DNA of 19,476 bases from positions 1 to 19,476 of the forward strand of contig DRKH01000251.1 in assembly GCA_011051825.1 (NCBI GenBank), read 5' to 3'. The stretch comes from Desulfobulbus sp. GTDB lineage: Bacteria; Desulfobacterota; Desulfobulbia; Desulfobulbales; Desulfobulbaceae. The notes beneath the pieces were generated by a model. That model was not told the DNA's origin and ran no database searches. It saw nothing but the letters and a program-made list of their open reading frames with translations. A program made the translations under genes and the position numbers. This document shows, piece by piece, positions 7,439 to 15,193 of this stretch (the stretch's first letter is position 1; each line of letters opens with the position of its first letter).

Positions 7439-9379
7439 TTAGTCTTGTATGGGTTTAAGGAGTACGGTGGCAAGTGGCGGCAGGGTTAACTCCAGTGAAT
7501 GGGACATACCGTGTGCCGGTTGATTTCGACTGGCCAATGTTCCGTTGATATGGAGTCCGCTGCCGCCGTAAATGTCCTGATCCGAGTTGATGATCTCCTG
7601 GTATCGGCCTCCGGCCGGCACGCCGATAATGTAGTGTCTGCGAACTATCGGTGTGAAATTACAGACAATGACAAGGAAGTTGTCGGTATCCCTGGCACAT
7701 CGGATAAAGGATAACACGGAATTGTCGGAATCGTTAGCATTTATCCAGCGAAAACCACTCCATTCAAAATCATTCTCGTAGAGGGCCGGTTCGCTGCGGT
7801 AGACCAGATTGAGATCGCGGACAAATCTGTGCAGGCCTTTATGAAACGGTGCTTCCAGGGCCTCCCATTCAAGGCCGTTGTCGTGGTTCCATTCCTGCCA
7901 TTGACCAAAGTCATTCCCCATGAACAGAAGTTTTTTACCGGAATAGCCCCACATGAAACCGAAATAGGCACGCAGGTTTGCAAATTTCTGCCATTCGTCA
8001 CCGGCCATCTTGTTGATCAGGGAGCCTTTCCCGTGCACTACTTCATCATGGGACAGGGGAAGAATGAAATTTTCATGGAAGGCATAGAGCATGCCGAATG
8101 TCATTTCATTATGATGGAACCGGCGAAAAATCGCATCCTTTGACATGTAATCAAGGGTGTCGTGCATCCAGCCCATGTTCCATTTCAGGCTGAACCCGAG
8201 ACCGCCGAGATAGGTCGGGCGGGAAACCATGGGCCAGGAGGTTGATTCCTCGGCAATGGTCAGGATACCGGGAAAGATTCCATGGACAACTTCGTTGGTT
8301 TTCTGGAGGAAAGAGATGGCATCAAGATTTTCCCGTCCGCCATACTTGTTGGGTACCCATTGCCCTTCAGAACGGGAGTAGTCCAGATAGAGCATGGAGG
8401 CGACTGCGTCGACCCGTAAGCCGTCAATGTGATATTTGTCGATCCAGAACAGCGCATTGGAGATAAGAAAGGACCGAACCTCATTGCGGCCGTAATTAAA
8501 AATCATGGTGCCCCAGTCCTGGTGCTCACCCTGGAGGGGATCTTCATGGGCATAGAGATGGGTCCCGTCAAACCAGTTCAGGCCGGCGCCGTCTTTCGGA
8601 AAATGGGCCGGCACCCAATCCAGGATGACGCCGATTCCATTCTGATGACACTGGTCGATAAAATACATGAAATCCGACGGGGTACCGAATCTGCTGGTGG
8701 GGGCAAAGAAACCAAGAACCTGATATCCCCATGATCCTTCAAAGGGGTGTTCGGCAATGGGTAAAAGTTCGATATGGGTGTAGCCGGTTTCCAGAATATA
8801 GGGGATCAGGGTCTCGGCCAGCTCCCGGTAACTCAGGTACCTTTGGCCCCATTTTTTATCGGGAATCTTTTTCCAGGAACCCAGGTGGACCTCGTAAATG
8901 GAGAGCGGGCTGTCAAGAGACTGGTGCTGTTGCCTGGAGCTTATCCAGTCCTCATCCTGCCACTGGTAACTGTCCAGATTGACAACCACGGATCCGGTTT
9001 TCGGCCGCTCCTCCATAAAAAAACCATATGGATCGGATTTGTCGAGAAATGTTCCATCCTGGGTGGTAATCCGATATTTATAGATGGAGTATTCCGTCAG
9101 GCCGGGGATGAAAAGTGTCCAGATGCCGCTGTCCGATGAATGCATGGGATGGGCGGAAGGATCCCAGTCGTTGAAGTTCCCGATCAGGCTGACCTGTCGG
9201 GCATTGGGCGCCCAGACGGCAAAGGTGACCCCTGCCTGGTCTTCCATGGTCACCAGATGCGCTCCGAGTTTTTCATAGGCGCGCTCGTGGGTGCCTTCAC
9301 CAATCAGGTACTTATCAAAATCACTGAGCCATTCAGGTGAAGCCGGTTGGCTGGTGAGGGGTTTTACGGACATGGGCAT
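7439..9379 (-). CDS. glgB: 1,4-alpha-glucan (glycogen) branching enzyme
   Basis: A GH13 branching enzyme of 646 residues. It cuts alpha-1,4 glucan chains and re-attaches them through alpha-1,6 bonds in cytoplasmic glycogen synthesis. A CBM48-type domain (GVTFAVWAPNARQVSLIGNF..WDP) begins near residue 54. The catalytic barrel follows, with DWVPAHFPKD, the nucleophile Asp in GLRVDAVASM, the acid/base Glu in IAEESTSWP and the LSHDEVVHGKGSL block, then a C-terminal beta domain. The length and single N-terminal module match the shorter GlgB class. Two in-frame ATGs (9379 and 9373) are possible; an AGGT sequence lies 5-11 nt upstream. No glgA or glgC gene is adjacent. Instead the long OmpA-domain gene follows. 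Mobile repeat copy 2 begins about 50 bp upstream of the start. Confidence 0.96.
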   Translation of the reverse strand: MPMSVKPLTSQPASPEWLSDFDKYLIGEGTHERAYEKLGAHLVTMEDQAGVTFAVWAPNARQVSLIGNFNDWDPSAHPMHSSDSGIWTLFIPGLTEYSIYKYRITTQDGTFLDKSDPYGFFMEERPKTGSVVVNLDSYQWQDEDWISSRQQHQSLDSPLSIYEVHLGSWKKIPDKKWGQRYLSYRELAETLIPYILETGYTHIELLPIAEHPFEGSWGYQVLGFFAPTSRFGTPSDFMYFIDQCHQNGIGVILDWVPAHFPKDGAGLNWFDGTHLYAHEDPLQGEHQDWGTMIFNYGRNEVRSFLISNALFWIDKYHIDGLRVDAVASMLYLDYSRSEGQWVPNKYGGRENLDAISFLQKTNEVVHGIFPGILTIAEESTSWPMVSRPTYLGGLGFSLKWNMGWMHDTLDYMSKDAIFRRFHHNEMTFGMLYAFHENFILPLSHDEVVHGKGSLINKMAGDEWQKFANLRAYFGFMWGYSGKKLLFMGNDFGQWQEWNHDNGLEWEALEAPFHKGLHRFVRDLNLVYRSEPALYENDFEWSGFRWINANDSDNSVLSFIRCARDTDNFLVIVCNFTPIVRRHYIIGVPAGGRYQEIINSDQDIYGGSGLHINGTLASRNQPAHGMSHSLELTLPPLATVLLKPIQD

Positions 9380-9429
9380 TGCTACCTGAAGCAGTCTTTT
9401 AGGGGATGAATTGTAATGAAAATTTTTTC

Positions 9430-9616
9430 GTAACTGTTCAGGAGCACCCCACGGAGTCTGCGCTCGAAGTCTGCGCTGATCTATCTCTGCACAATCAGGC
9501 CGGATTCACATAGAAATAACCAGAGTTCACTGACCTGCTGCACAGATATGGGGGGCACTCTTGAACAGTTACGGTTTGTGGTATTGCATAAATCGTGCAC
9601 CCGGCTGAACAGGTAC
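9430..9616 (+). mobile_element. IS66-type MITE, copy 2 (diverged)
   Basis: It begins GTAACTGTTCAGGAGCACC at 9430 and contains the CGGAGTCTGCGCTCG block seen in copy 1, the inner TCAGGCC repeat, and a first right end CTTGAACAGTTAC at 9572. It continues 44 bases, exactly the tail length of copies 1 and 3, to a degenerate end CTGAACAGGTAC at 9616. Over those 44 bases about 28 match copy 1. The flanks ATTTTTTC (9422-9429) and ATCCTTCC (9617-9624) agree at 5 of 8 positions, as expected for an aged 8-bp target duplication. The element fills most of the gap between glgB and the alcohol dehydrogenase gene. The remaining 9617-9715 shows nothing recognisable. Confidence 0.75.
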
Positions 9617-9715
9617 ATCCTTCCCTTAGTACTCTACAGGAGAGAAATTGTCATTGATTTTGTCGAAAACGACGGCAGTTCCTGTGTTCACTTATCCCAG
9701 CCGTTTTATCGGAGA

Positions 9716-10888
9716 TCAAATACAATGACGTAAAATTTCCTCTATTCTCTCCCGGGAATATTCTTTCAGACGCCATATTTTTGCCAGGGCCACGGCATTT
9801 TCCGCAATTTTTGCAATATCCGATCCGGGAACATCGATCTCCTGCAGGGAAGTGGGACTGTCAATCCTGGAGAACCAGTTTCGCAGGATGCTGATTGCCC
9901 GTTCCGCCACCTCCTCATCGGTATAACCTTCACTGTCCATGGTGGGGAAGATCCTTTGAGCCAGTCGGGCAATGCGTGCAGGGTTTGTTGCCGAGAACCA
10001 TTTGAGCCAACCGGGCATGATGATGGAAAGTCCGGCTCCGTGCGGAATATCATAGAGGGCGCTCAGGGAATGCTCAATCATATGCATGGGGAACCCGACC
10101 CTGCCGAGTCCAGCTGCGGTCAGTCCGTTGAGTGCCAGGGTGGCCGTCCACATCAGATCGGCGCGGGCATTGTAATCTTCGGGATTGTCAAGGCAACGCT
10201 CACAACTGTCCATGGCGTTCTCAATCAGCCCTTCCATGAGCCGGTCCTGGACCGGTGTCGCCGGATCATCGGTGGTCATGTAAAATTCGAGGACATGGGA
10301 AATGGCATCAACTGCACCATAGGCGGTATAGTCCGGAGGCACCGAAAAGGTGACTTCCGGATTGAGAATGGACATCTTTGGATACAGGCGTTGATTGCCG
10401 AAACCGAATTTTTCCCTGGTGTCGTCGTTGGTGATCACCATGCCTGAGTTCATCTCGGACCCGGCGGCGGCCAGGGTCAGGACCGTGGTCAAGGGAAGCG
10501 ATTTTTTAATGCTTTTTTTGCCGGTAAAGAATTTCCAGACATCATGGTCGACCAGAGTCCCGGCGCTGATTGCCTTGGCACTGTCAATGACCGAGCCCCC
10601 GCCTGCGGCGACAATCACATCGATATTGTTTTTCTTTGCCTTCTCAATGCCGGCGCGGACATGGCTGAGCAGCGGGTTGGAGCAAACGCCTCCGTGGTCC
10701 GTGACCTCAAGCCCTGCAGCCTGCAGAGAGGAAACGACCTCATCGTAGACCCCGTTTTCCTTGATACTCTTTCTGCCATAGACCAGAAGCGCCCTGCTGC
10801 CCAAGGCTGCGGTCTCGGGTCCAATGGCGGCAACCGTATTGCGGCCGAAGAGGATTTTCGTTGTATTGTGGAAGACAAAGTTTTGCAT
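9716..10888 (-). CDS. Iron-dependent alcohol dehydrogenase (YqhD/BdhA-like)
   Basis: A group III iron-containing alcohol dehydrogenase of 390 residues, about the length of E. coli YqhD (387). Members reduce short aldehydes to alcohols, usually with NADPH, in the cytoplasm. The N-terminal half is a nucleotide-binding domain with AAGGGSVIDSAKAI. The C-terminal half carries the metal-ligand segments VDAISHVLEFY (Asp, His) and HMIEHSLSALYDIPHGAG (two His). The sequence opens with NFVFHNTTKILFGRNT, typical of the butanol dehydrogenase branch. Its ATG at 10888 has no clear Shine-Dalgarno. It is the last gene of the - strand run from tsaD, 80 bp behind a DUF2062 gene, so it may have its own promoter. 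The true substrate cannot be told from sequence; aldehyde detoxification or fermentation are both possible. Confidence 0.93.
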   Translation of the reverse strand: MQNFVFHNTTKILFGRNTVAAIGPETAALGSRALLVYGRKSIKENGVYDEVVSSLQAAGLEVTDHGGVCSNPLLSHVRAGIEKAKKNNIDVIVAAGGGSVIDSAKAISAGTLVDHDVWKFFTGKKSIKKSLPLTTVLTLAAAGSEMNSGMVITNDDTREKFGFGNQRLYPKMSILNPEVTFSVPPDYTAYGAVDAISHVLEFYMTTDDPATPVQDRLMEGLIENAMDSCERCLDNPEDYNARADLMWTATLALNGLTAAGLGRVGFPMHMIEHSLSALYDIPHGAGLSIIMPGWLKWFSATNPARIARLAQRIFPTMDSEGYTDEEVAERAISILRNWFSRIDSPTSLQEIDVPGSDIAKIAENAVALAKIWRLKEYSRERIEEILRHCI

Positions 10889-10968
10889 GCGGAAGAGGCG
10901 GCAGACGTTTCAGGTCAAGCAATTTTTTTTAATTTTGAGCCAACACAGTGGAATGTAACGGAGGCAGA

Positions 10969-11472
10969 CTAATTAAGCAAATGTTTTTGCTGTCGTTTTT
11001 GACGAAGTTTAGAAAAAAAATTATAGGAGATAAAATAGGTAAGGATGCCAAGGGGGATGGCGAGGATGATACCCCCCGTGAACAGGACAAGCATGGCGTC
11101 CATACTCAGTTTGCTGAGCGTATGCAGACTGTCGATAATCCCCTGATCCATTAACATGCTCAGGACGGTTTTGAGCCGAATCCAGCTCAGCCGGTCCGGA
11201 AAGAAAAAATCGCCGATTTTCCAGGCCAGCCAGTATTGGAGAATGAAGGTCAGGGGGTTGCTGATAACTGCGGCAATGAGCAGAGCGGCTACGGTGTTTA
11301 CACGTACAAGCAGGGTGATTGCTATAATCATCAGCGTGTGCAGCGGCAGGGTCGGGGTAATGGCAATGGATGCGCCTATGGCAAGGCCCATGGCAAGGGA
11401 ATTGGGGCTGCCCTGCAGCCGTTTCAGGCGGAGAAAATAATATCTGGCTGTTCGGCGTAAATCCCACTTCAC
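10969..11472 (-). CDS. DUF2062 membrane protein (second of two)
   Basis: A 167-residue DUF2062-type membrane protein of unknown function. It opens with RRTARYYFLRLKRLQGSP, followed by small-residue-rich hydrophobic segments at about 27-55 and 58-80, a conserved ISNPLTFILQYWLAWKIGD stretch, and a last membrane segment at about 130-155 with a basic tail. It is clearly paralogous to the product of 12385-12888: same length, same RYY.LR..RL.G opening, same VSNPLTF core. The start is GTG at 11472. It begins 48 bp downstream of rsmA and belongs to the same - strand run. Nothing shows what it transports or binds. Confidence 0.88.
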   Translation of the reverse strand: MKWDLRRTARYYFLRLKRLQGSPNSLAMGLAIGASIAITPTLPLHTLMIIAITLLVRVNTVAALLIAAVISNPLTFILQYWLAWKIGDFFFPDRLSWIRLKTVLSMLMDQGIIDSLHTLSKLSMDAMLVLFTGGIILAIPLGILTYFISYNFFSKLRQKRQQKHLLN

Positions 11473-11520
11473 GATATTGTGTGCTCTGTCGATTGCATTA
11501 TATGATTGGTTACCGCCCTG

Positions 11521-12375
11521 TTACAGTTGATCAAGGGCATTGGTCAGCTGAACAAAGTCTTCAACACTCAGACGCTCCGCCCGGATCGAGGGGAGCAACC
11601 CGCACGATTCAATCACCTGGGTGATCTGTTGCTTGTCTGCAGTGAAACCTCCTCCGCGCAGGGCGTTAACCAAGGTCTTTCTGCGCTGGCCAAAGGCAGC
11701 ATTAACGACTTTTCGCAACTTTTTCGGTTCCACGCGGTCCAGGTTTCGAATGCGCTCGGAGGCCGGGAAAAATGTCAGCTCAACCACTGCCGAGTCGACC
11801 TTCGGCCGTGGGTGAAACTCTTCGGGCTTGACCCGCATCAGCATCTTGACTGCAGCACAGCTCGAAAGGAGTACCGTCGGCACACCATACTCCTTTGTGC
11901 CGGGTTGTGCTACTAGTCGATCGGCAACCTCCTTTTGCAACATGATAACGGCACTTTCCATGATGTTGGAATGTTGAAACAGCCTGAATAAAAAAGGAGT
12001 CGAGATGGAGTAGGGCAGGTTGGCTACGATTTTAAGCCTGCCGCCGGATTCCTGGGCCAGCTGTTCAAGATCGGCCTGCAGAATATCCTGGTGGTGCAAT
12101 TGAACGTTTTCCGGCAGATCCTTGTGTTCCTGGTGCATGCGGACAATACCGGAGTCCGCCTCTATGCCGATTACAAGTTTTGCCGCCCGGGCCAGTGGCT
12201 CGCTCAGGGCACCGAGACCGACTCCGACCTCAACAATAACATCATCTTGAGTAATTTTCGCCAGGTCGACGATCCGCTGGGCCGTATGCTTATGGACAAG
12301 AAAGTTCTGGCCCAGTTTCTTTTTTGGTGCCAAACCCTCTTTTTTAAGGAGGTGGCGGGTCCCTTTGAGATCCAT
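11521..12375 (-). CDS. rsmA: 16S rRNA (adenine1518-N6/adenine1519-N6)-dimethyltransferase
   Basis: RsmA (KsgA) dimethylates two adjacent adenines in the helix 45 loop of 16S rRNA and acts as a late checkpoint in 30S assembly. The 284-residue protein shows KKKLGQNFLVH at the N-terminus, the SAM-binding motif I VIVEVGVGLGALSEPLA, an acidic motif (GIEADSG), the catalytic NLPYSISTPFLF (NLPY motif IV) and the C-terminal helical domain with VNAAFGQRRKTL. The ATG at 12375 lies 9 bp after the upstream DUF2062 stop codon and lacks a strong Shine-Dalgarno, which suggests translational coupling. It is flanked on both sides by DUF2062 paralogues. Confidence 0.97.
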   Translation of the reverse strand: MDLKGTRHLLKKEGLAPKKKLGQNFLVHKHTAQRIVDLAKITQDDVIVEVGVGLGALSEPLARAAKLVIGIEADSGIVRMHQEHKDLPENVQLHHQDILQADLEQLAQESGGRLKIVANLPYSISTPFLFRLFQHSNIMESAVIMLQKEVADRLVAQPGTKEYGVPTVLLSSCAAVKMLMRVKPEEFHPRPKVDSAVVELTFFPASERIRNLDRVEPKKLRKVVNAAFGQRRKTLVNALRGGGFTADKQQITQVIESCGLLPSIRAERLSVEDFVQLTNALDQL

Positions 12376-12384
12376 AGATGTCTG

Positions 12385-12888
12385 TCAGTCCAGTTTTTGT
12401 TTAGCGATTCGTTTTGCCCGCAACCGAATGAAAAAATTCAGGGCAATATAATAGCCGATTACCGCAAGCGGCAGACCTATAATGGCACCGCCGGTGAGAA
12501 TAACGGATAACGACTTGAAACCAAGATGGCTCAGAGTGCGGATGCCGTTGAGCAGGCTTTCGTGATGAATGGTTGCCATGATTTCCTGCAGGTATTCCCA
12601 GCTGACCCGACCCGGCAGGATTTTATTACCGACTTTCCAGGTGTAATAGTATTGCGGGACAAAGGTCAATGGGTTGCTGACCACCGAGGCGGCAATCACC
12701 GCGGCAATAGTATTGACCCTGAGCAGCAGCGTCAGGGGGATGAGAATGATGGTTTGAACCGGCAGCAGGGGCAGAACGCCGATAAATATACCAACACCGG
12801 TTCCCCTGGCCAGGGAGTATGGATCACCGCGCAGGCGGGTAAAGCGAAGCAGGTAATAACGAAATAGACGGAAGGGATTGAATTTCAC
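12385..12888 (-). CDS. DUF2062 membrane protein (first of two)
   Basis: A 167-residue paralogue of the 10969-11472 product, with the same opening (RYYLLRFTRLRGDPYSLARG), hydrophobic segments around 25-55 and 60-80, and the signature VVSNPLTFVPQYYYTWKVG. A C-terminal membrane segment and a basic tail end it. The function is unknown. The start is GTG at 12888, only 2 bp after the tsaD stop codon, and rsmA starts 9 bp after its own stop, so the three genes look tightly coupled. Both paralogues use GTG starts, which may keep expression of these membrane proteins low. Confidence 0.88.
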   Translation of the reverse strand: MKFNPFRLFRYYLLRFTRLRGDPYSLARGTGVGIFIGVLPLLPVQTIILIPLTLLLRVNTIAAVIAASVVSNPLTFVPQYYYTWKVGNKILPGRVSWEYLQEIMATIHHESLLNGIRTLSHLGFKSLSVILTGGAIIGLPLAVIGYYIALNFFIRLRAKRIAKQKLD

Positions 12889-12890
12889 GA

Positions 12891-14006
12891 TTAATTCAGG
12901 GGGGAACGGGAGTAGGCATCATCATCCGGGTTCAGGACAACACCCTGTTGAAACTGATAATAACCGGCCAGAGCAATCATTGCTGCGTTATCGGTGCAGT
13001 ATATTGGCGACGGGACATGAACTGACAGCCCTTCCTGCTCTCCTCGTATCCGCATCCGTTCGCGCAGACGGCTGTTGGAGGCGACCCCGCCGCCAAGTGC
13101 TATGGCGTTATGCTTATTCTTTTTGCAGGCCAGAACTGTTTTTTCAACCAGCACCTCTACCACTGCTTCCTGGAACGAGGCACAGATATCCTCCACCGGC
13201 GGCGGCGTGCCTTTTTGTCTGCATCTGTTTACATAGTTAACCACTGAGGTTTTAAGCCCGCTGAAGCTGAAATCAAGGCTGTTTTTATCCAGCCAGGCCC
13301 TGGGAAAGGGAATCGCGTCGGGGGCGCCTTTCAGCGCAAGGTTACTGATAACCGGGCCGCCGGGATATCCGAGTTTGAGCAGCTTGGCCACCTTGTCGAA
13401 GGCTTCACCGGCTGCATCGTCACGGGTCCGGCCGAGAGGTTGAAAATGGGTCTGATCTTCCACTGTAAACAGACTGCTGTTGCCGCCGGAGACGATCAGG
13501 GCGGTATAGGGAAAGCCGGGGGGATGTTCATCCAGGAAGGTGGAAAGCAGGTGGCCGGCCATATGGTCCACCCCGACGCAGGGTATGTTCCTGACCAGGG
13601 CCAGGGCCTTGGCAAAGGTAAAGCCTACCAGTAATGAACCCACAAGTCCGGGACCACGGGTGGCGGCAATACAGTCGATATCGTCCAGGGATACACCTGC
13701 CTCCAGAAGTGCCTGATCGACCACCGGCCGGATGGCTTCGATATGAGCCCGGGAGGCAAGCTCGGGTACAATGCCGCCGAAACGGGCATGGACGTCGAAC
13801 TGGCTGGAGATGATGTTTGACTTTATCCTGAAGCCGTCCACGGAGCATTGTCTATTCAGGCTGTTTTTATAACAGCGCAGCGGTGTCATTGTCGTGGCCG
13901 TGACCTTGGAAAACCCGGTCCGGTCAGGGAGGGTTTCCTTATCCGGACCGGAAACAACTGCGGCAGCGGTATCGTCACAGGAACTTTCTATGGCAAGGAT
14001 GAGCAT
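12891..14006 (-). CDS. tsaD: tRNA N6-threonylcarbamoyladenosine synthase subunit TsaD, with in-frame insert
   Basis: TsaD transfers threonylcarbamoyl from threonylcarbamoyl-AMP to adenosine 37 of ANN-decoding tRNAs, together with TsaB and TsaE, in the cytoplasm. The 371-residue ASKHA-fold protein shows LAIESSCDDT, ARFGGIVPELASR, the metal-binding HMAGH pair, IVSGGNSSLF, GGGVASNSRLRERM and CTDNAAMIALAG. The ATG at 14006 is chosen over an in-frame TTG at 14027 because MLILAIESSCDD is the family start. The oddity is a stretch of about 36 residues (about 27-62) between AAAVVSGPDKETL and SNIISSQ, where relatives have a short turn. It is encoded by a palindromic repeat also found at 18102-18188. 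The catalytic residues are untouched, so the protein is probably active. It heads the DUF2062-rsmA run and is divergent from moaA. Confidence 0.96.
   Translation of the reverse strand: MLILAIESSCDDTAAAVVSGPDKETLPDRTGFSKVTATTMTPLRCYKNSLNRQCSVDGFRIKSNIISSQFDVHARFGGIVPELASRAHIEAIRPVVDQALLEAGVSLDDIDCIAATRGPGLVGSLLVGFTFAKALALVRNIPCVGVDHMAGHLLSTFLDEHPPGFPYTALIVSGGNSSLFTVEDQTHFQPLGRTRDDAAGEAFDKVAKLLKLGYPGGPVISNLALKGAPDAIPFPRAWLDKNSLDFSFSGLKTSVVNYVNRCRQKGTPPPVEDICASFQEAVVEVLVEKTVLACKKNKHNAIALGGGVASNSRLRERMRIRGEQEGLSVHVPSPIYCTDNAAMIALAGYYQFQQGVVLNPDDDAYSRSPLN
13822..13925 (-). repeat. Palindromic element inserted in frame in tsaD
   Basis: About 104 bp inside tsaD match 18102-18188. On the + strand both share TTTATCC..GAA, then AGCATTGT.TATTCAGGCT, TTTT, GTGGC.GTGACCT and GGTCC. 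This copy has about 17 extra bases near 13870-13887. On the - strand both are open in the same frame: VTATT, then NSLNRQC here and NSLNKQC there, then GFRI here and GYFRI there. In the 18 kb copy a clear hairpin (GAAAATAGCC / GGCTATTTTC) frames the core; here that stem is reduced to AGCC / GGCT. Its boundaries coincide with the extra loop in TsaD, which shows it is an insertion and not an ancestral part of the gene. Confidence 0.75.
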
Positions 14007-14137
14007 AAGTTGCGGCCTGTCTTGCAATGTGTATCATTCAATGGTAACTGTTTGCCTTCATCCGACTAAACAGAAGTATGGAAGAATCTGTCTGTACTGA
14101 ATATACCATTTAATTGCAAGTTCAACCACCAAACTCC
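14007..14137. promoter_or_regulatory. Divergent tsaD/moaA promoter region
   Basis: The 131 bp between the two divergent starts must hold promoters for both the tsaD run and moaA. It is AT-rich near moaA (GAATATACCATTTAATTG), and a TATACC sequence there could serve as a -10 box. No convincing -35 element, operator or molybdenum-cofactor riboswitch fold was recognised; the space is short for that riboswitch. Confidence 0.35.
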
Positions 14138-15184
14138 ATGAACAGTCAACAACCAGCATCGCCGGCAGAGGCATCCGTTCTGACAGATATGTTTGCTCGG
14201 ACCATTTCCTATCTCAGGTTGTCGCTCACCGACCGCTGTAACCTGAAATGCATGTACTGCGTAACCGAGGACGAAAAGGACGGGCATCTTGTCAAGCTGG
14301 GCCAAGATGAAATGTTGACCTACGAAGAACTGTTGCGGGTGGTCCGGGTCGCTGTGGAAATGGGGATTTCCAAGTTGCGTCTGACCGGGGGCGAACCGCT
14401 GGTCAGGCATGATATTATGGATTTCATCAACAGCCTTGCCGCCATAGACGGCCTGGATGACATCCGTATCACCACCAATGGCGTGCTGCTCGAAAAATAC
14501 GCGCAGGGATTGATTGATGCCGGGGTGGCCAAGGTGAATATCAGTCTGGATACCCTGAGACCTAAGCGATTTGCCGAAATTACCGGGGTTGACTGCTTCG
14601 ATCAGGTCTGGCGTGGAATTGAAAAGGCGCTTGCGGTCGGGTTCTCACCGGTCAAACTGAACATGGTGGTCATGCGGGACATCAATGACGACGAGCTGGT
14701 CGACTTTGCCAGGATGTCGCAACAGATGCCGCTCCAGGTCCGTTTCATCGAGTTTATGCCCATCGGCACCTCGACCCGCTGGAATACGGATACCTATATG
14801 ACTTCCGACGAAATCATGGAGCGTTTTACGAATCTTGGCGAGTTGATTCACCTGGAGAGAAGGCAGGCCGACGGCCCGGCCAGAGTATTTAAGCTTGGGT
14901 CGGAGGCAAGGGGAACGCTTGGCTTTATCAGTCCCATCAGTCATCATTTCTGTGACCGCTGCAACCGTCTGCGCCTGACGTCGGAAGGCCGCCTGCGCTC
15001 CTGCCTGCTCCATGACGAGGAAACCGACCTGAAGGGTGTGCTGCGGGCCGGCTGCAGTGATGCGGATATCAGGGCGACCCTGCTGACCGCTATCCAGAAC
15101 AAGCCCAAGGGGCATCAGATGGCCCAGCGCCTGAAAGAACAGGGTGCCGATTGCCACGGCCGGATGTCGAGGATCGGGGGCTGA
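14138..15184 (+). CDS. moaA: GTP 3',8-cyclase (molybdenum cofactor biosynthesis protein A)
   Basis: A radical-SAM enzyme that starts molybdopterin synthesis by converting GTP to 3',8-cyclo-7,8-dihydro-GTP with MoaC. The 348-residue protein has the N-terminal cluster motif CNLKCMYC (CxxxCxxC), the SAM-binding RLTGGEPLVR, ITTNGVLL, KVNISLDTL, RFIEFMPIG, the C-terminal cluster FCDRCNRLRLT...LRSCL (CxxC-13-C) and the obligatory Gly-Gly C-terminus (RIGG). The start is uncertain: ATG 14138 is used here, but TTG 14114 and ATG 14189 are in frame and none has a clear Shine-Dalgarno. The family normally starts just before TD.F.R...YLR. No other moa/moe genes are adjacent. It ends 9 bp from the convergent lysozyme-inhibitor gene, leaving no room for a separate terminator. 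Confidence 0.97.
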   Translation: MNSQQPASPAEASVLTDMFARTISYLRLSLTDRCNLKCMYCVTEDEKDGHLVKLGQDEMLTYEELLRVVRVAVEMGISKLRLTGGEPLVRHDIMDFINSLAAIDGLDDIRITTNGVLLEKYAQGLIDAGVAKVNISLDTLRPKRFAEITGVDCFDQVWRGIEKALAVGFSPVKLNMVVMRDINDDELVDFARMSQQMPLQVRFIEFMPIGTSTRWNTDTYMTSDEIMERFTNLGELIHLERRQADGPARVFKLGSEARGTLGFISPISHHFCDRCNRLRLTSEGRLRSCLLHDEETDLKGVLRAGCSDADIRATLLTAIQNKPKGHQMAQRLKEQGADCHGRMSRIGG

Positions 15185-15193
15185 CCCGAGCAC

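Noticed and set aside
10889..10968. Sigma-54 promoter before the alcohol dehydrogenase gene
   Set aside because: A TTGGC and a TTGC occur on the - strand, but the spacing between the GG and GC elements is 19 and not 10.
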